The position numbers and the translations under genes are program-made. Of a DNA stretch of 64,000 nucleotides, positions 59,294 through 64,000 are shown piece by piece. The notes under the pieces were generated by a model that was given only the letters and a program-made list of their open reading frames with translations, was not told the DNA's origin and did no database searches. The DNA is from Brevundimonas lutea. GTDB lineage: Bacteria > Pseudomonadota > Alphaproteobacteria > Caulobacterales > Caulobacteraceae. Position 1 is the stretch's first letter; each line of letters begins with the position of its first letter. The stretch covers positions 620,001 through 684,000 of the forward strand of contig NZ_QUOQ01000002.1 in the NCBI RefSeq assembly GCF_003704105.1, read 5' to 3'.

Positions 59294-59409
59294 GGGGCGG
59301 TCCGGAATAAGAGAGAGGCGTTCAGCGCGCGGGATGTCGGCGCGGGAAGCGGCGGACGGCGGGCCTATGGATTGGGATCACGGCGAAATGGTGGAGAGGG
59401 CGGCCCGGG

Positions 59410-61902
<2,493 letters not shown>

Positions 61903-61980
61903 GAACCCGGCGCTTCCCCCCCACGGCCGAGCATCTCAGCCGAAAGAGGTTGAGCAACCTTTAGTGCAGCGGAGAGGAGA

Positions 61981-62025
61981 TGGTGGATGCGACAGGGATT
62001 GAACCTGTGACCCCCTCGGTGTGAA
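61981..62025 (-). tRNA. 3' fragment of tRNA-Val (CAC) at an integration site
   Basis: Reading the minus strand, the sequence from 62025 down to 61981 holds TTCACAC (anticodon loop with CAC), CGAGG, variable loop, T arm ACAGG-TTCAATC-CCTGT, acceptor half CGCATCC, A and CCA. The matching 5' acceptor (GGATGCG) and D arm are absent beyond 62025, where AT-rich sequence begins. The arrangement with an integrase immediately beyond is typical of an attachment site formed by insertion in a tRNA gene. The intact tRNA should stand at the other end of the element. Bases 62026-62221 hold no gene. Confidence 0.75.
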
Positions 62026-62221
62026 CCTTCAAGGTACCCTTTTTCCGGTTATTACACCTGTTCCCTCCAGTGAGCTTTAATCAATAAATTCATCATGATG
62101 GGTTGATCTGAAACCACTTTAGGTTTTCACTGCTGTGCGCCGAGTTCTGCGTCGACTGCCCCACTACTGCCCCACTAAACGGGCGAAGAGTCGTCGGTTC
62201 GGCTACGGCAATGAGGCAGCG

Positions 62222-63511
62222 ATGGCGTCCGTCAAAATCTCCACCGATCGACAGGTCGCGGCGCTCAAACCCGGCGCGAAACCTTATGAAGTCACCGTGG
62301 AAAAGAGCCGCGGCCTTTGTGTTCGTGTGTTTCCCACAGGGATCAAGAAGTTTGAATATCGCTATGTGGCGGGAAGCGGCGCGCGAAGACGCCATCGACT
62401 AGGGCAGTACCCTGGGCTGTCGCTCTCGGAAGCGAAAGCGACGGTTGCGGCGCTGTCCGTGGGCGTCGTGAATGGCGAAGACCCGGCAGAGGATCGCGCA
62501 CGAGAGCGGGAACGGGCCAGAACCGGCGATACGCTTTCGGAACTGGCCGAAACCTACTGGAAAGCCTCTGAGAAGGGACTGCACGGGGGTAGACGCAGGC
62601 CCAAGCGGCCGATTTCGATCGCCAACGAACGTGGTCTGTGGCGCAAGCACGTGGCGCCCACCCTGGGAGCCAGGCGGTTCGAGGAGCTTCGCCGGGCCGA
62701 CATAAAGGCGTTTATGCGGGCGCTTGCCACGGAGAGCGGACTCGCTCCGGCAAGCCTCGCGTCGGTCGGCACCGTCATTCAGGGCGTTCTGGGCTTTGCG
62801 GTGGACGAGGAGCGACTGGAGGCGAATCCGGCCGTGGGACTTGCCCGGCCACTGGCGCTTAAGGCCCGTGAGCGGCTGTTCAGCGACCATGCTCTCGCGG
62901 TGATCTGGCGAGCGGCGATGATTGCCTCCACGCCCCGCCCAGACGGTGAACCTTCGGAGGACATCCATGCTCGCATGGCGCCGGAGACGGGTCTGGCGAT
63001 ACGCCTGCTGATGCTGAGCCTTACGCGTCGCTCCGAGGTCGTCGGCGCGCGATGGCGCGAGTTCGACCTGAAGGCCGGCCAATGGACCATCCCCAGCGAC
63101 CGTGCGAAGGCCAACCACATCCACGTGGTCCCGCTCGTTCCCGAAGTGCTGGAGGTGCTGTCTCTGGCGAAGCGTCTGCATCCTCACGGCGACTGCGTAT
63201 TCCCGGCCGCCAAAGGTGACGGCGAACACCTCGAGCCGCGGGCCGTCACACGCGCCTTCGCCCGAATTTGCCGGCGGCATAATCTCGGAGCCGGCTCACC
63301 TCATGATGTGAAGCGTTCGGGCGCGACCACCCTCGTCGGCCGTCTCGGTGTCGGGCGGCTGGTGGTGGGGATGCTGCTCGGCCACACAGCGCGAGAAGGG
63401 GCGGCCGTGACCAGCGTTTATGATCGACACACCTACATGCCCGAGAAACGACACGCGCTCGAACTGTGGGCGCGCCATCTCCAGGCGCTCGAGCCCGATG
63501 AACAGCCTTGA
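62222..63511 (+). CDS. P4-type tyrosine integrase
   Basis: A 429-residue phage/island integrase. The N-terminal DUF4102-like arm-binding domain is at about 5-95 (TDRQVAALKPGAKPYEVTVEKSRGLCVRVFPTG). The core-binding domain is at 105-215 and the catalytic domain at 235-425. Catalytic candidates are R269 in LTRRSEV, H361 in SPHDVKRSG, H388 in LLGHTA and Y400 in VYDRH. The HxxR position is Lys 364 (HDVK), with Arg 365 next to it, unlike the usual HDLRR. ATG 62222 is chosen at the conserved arm-domain start. It reads away from the tRNA-Val fragment into an element beyond the window. Confidence 0.93.
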   Translation: MASVKISTDRQVAALKPGAKPYEVTVEKSRGLCVRVFPTGIKKFEYRYVAGSGARRRHRLGQYPGLSLSEAKATVAALSVGVVNGEDPAEDRARERERARTGDTLSELAETYWKASEKGLHGGRRRPKRPISIANERGLWRKHVAPTLGARRFEELRRADIKAFMRALATESGLAPASLASVGTVIQGVLGFAVDEERLEANPAVGLARPLALKARERLFSDHALAVIWRAAMIASTPRPDGEPSEDIHARMAPETGLAIRLLMLSLTRRSEVVGARWREFDLKAGQWTIPSDRAKANHIHVVPLVPEVLEVLSLAKRLHPHGDCVFPAAKGDGEHLEPRAVTRAFARICRRHNLGAGSPHDVKRSGATTLVGRLGVGRLVVGMLLGHTAREGAAVTSVYDRHTYMPEKRHALELWARHLQALEPDEQP

Positions 63512-63660
63512 TACGCCGTGCGTCGCACCGAAGCCGTGCGGCGCGATCGAACGAAAATGCGTGCGACTCGGGGCGATCAATGTCAGCAACTGACGCAAAC
63601 GTCTCAACGGATCCGCGCCAGGCGCCAGGACCGTGGTTCGATCGCCCGGGAGGCAGCCGA

Positions 63661-64000
63661 TTGCATCGACGATGTCTGAGTCTGTTCGCCGCCCTGGCTC
63701 TGAGCGCATGCGCGGCGACGCCTGAAACGGTGGCGGGCTCGCCACCCGAGGCCCGCGCCTACAGAACGAGCGATGACGCATCGGCCGATGTCGACGCCGC
63801 GCTCGCGCGGGCCGCACAGTCCGGCAAGCGTGTCCTTCTGGTGATGGGCGCCGACTGGTGCCACGACAGTCGCGCGCTCGCCGGCTGGCTGGCCACGGAT
63901 CGCTTCTCGGACCTCATCGAGCGCGAATACGAGCTTGTGTTCGTGGATATTGGAATGCCGAGAGGCGGCGACAGGCCCAACCTGGCGATCGCGCGCCGGT
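63661..64000 (+). CDS. Thioredoxin-fold lipoprotein, truncated by the window end
   Basis: A TTG at 63661 with GGGAGG at 63648-63653 starts MHRRCLSLFAALALSAC, a lipoprotein signal with lipid Cys 17. The following 96 residues include SGKRVLLVMGADWCHDSRALAGWLA, a thioredoxin-like strand and WCxxS active site with one Cys. The frame is open to base 64000. Single-Cys WCxxS proteins act as disulfide isomerases or binding proteins. It lies 149 bases past the integrase and belongs to the inserted element or to the chromosome beyond. Confidence 0.72.
   Translation, partial: MHRRCLSLFAALALSACAATPETVAGSPPEARAYRTSDDASADVDAALARAAQSGKRVLLVMGADWCHDSRALAGWLATDRFSDLIEREYELVFVDIGMPRGGDRPNLAIARR

Noticed and set aside
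61981-62066. A complete tRNA on the minus strand
   Set aside because: The 5' acceptor GGATGCG, the D arm and the 5' side of the anticodon stem are not present beyond 62025.

Overview
The window is one stretch of high-GC DNA (roughly two thirds G+C by eye) that reads as an alphaproteobacterial chromosome, most likely Caulobacterales and Brevundimonas-like. The reasons are the split two-gene MetH, the tRNA-Tyr/tRNA-Gly/tuf cluster, abundant TonB-dependent receptors, many lipoproteins, the ECF sigma/anti-sigma pair and dense gene packing with ATGA/GTGA/TGATG stop-start overlaps. The genus is an inference from protein character; no 16S gene is present.

Layout. 1-3240: a TonB-dependent receptor (TTG start) closed by a UUCG-loop terminator. 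3334-9544: a minus-strand methionine/one-carbon operon, arsR-methyltransferase > metF > metH part 1 > an MltR-like gene > metH part 2, preceded by a perfect 26-bp palindrome. 9567-14861: a 2-hydroxyacid dehydrogenase, an RTX-repeat protein, a lytic transglycosylase and a uracil-DNA glycosylase. 14952-20423: ETF-ubiquinone oxidoreductase, an EEP-family phosphodiesterase, a DUF4112 gene overlapping an ECF sigma/RskA-like pair, and a SpoU rRNA methyltransferase. 20570-22157: tRNA-Tyr, tRNA-Gly, EF-Tu and its terminator. 22290-30887: small envelope and metabolic genes (hemF, nitronate monooxygenase, TorF-like porin, VOC protein, lipoproteins, a sorbosone dehydrogenase-like lipoprotein with its DUF2231 partner, radA). 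30889-33597: alr and prfC.

33651-36856: a LicD-domain protein and a family 2 glycosyltransferase that overlap by four bases. 36900-43302: a sugar-utilisation module of LacI regulator, TonB-dependent receptor and periplasmic GH3 beta-glucosidase; LacI-type operators precede both the receptor and the glycosidase. 43405-46957: prepilin peptidase, NAD(P)HX dehydratase, then glnB-glnA with terminators after each. 46977-53326: a PepSY-like protein, an alpha/beta hydrolase, and a tandem glycine riboswitch driving gcvT-gcvH-gcvPA-gcvPB, with a REP-like inverted repeat inside the operon. 53363-57173: a hicB-hicA toxin-antitoxin pair and the dTDP-rhamnose operon rfbCBDA. 57170-61902: a DbpA-type DEAD-box helicase with a basic KKPWVK-repeat tail and a TPR-containing hybrid histidine kinase.

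61981-64000: the left edge of an integrated element, with the 3' half of a tRNA-Val(CAC), a P4-type tyrosine integrase with an unusual active-site Lys, and the start of a thioredoxin-fold lipoprotein that runs off the window. Most of the window is core metabolism. The least ordinary points are the foreign-looking MltR-like gene spliced in frame-coupled fashion into the split metH operon, the regulatory palindromes, the helically phased repeat upstream of the RTX gene, the EF-hand loop inside the second receptor and the tRNA-associated integration edge.
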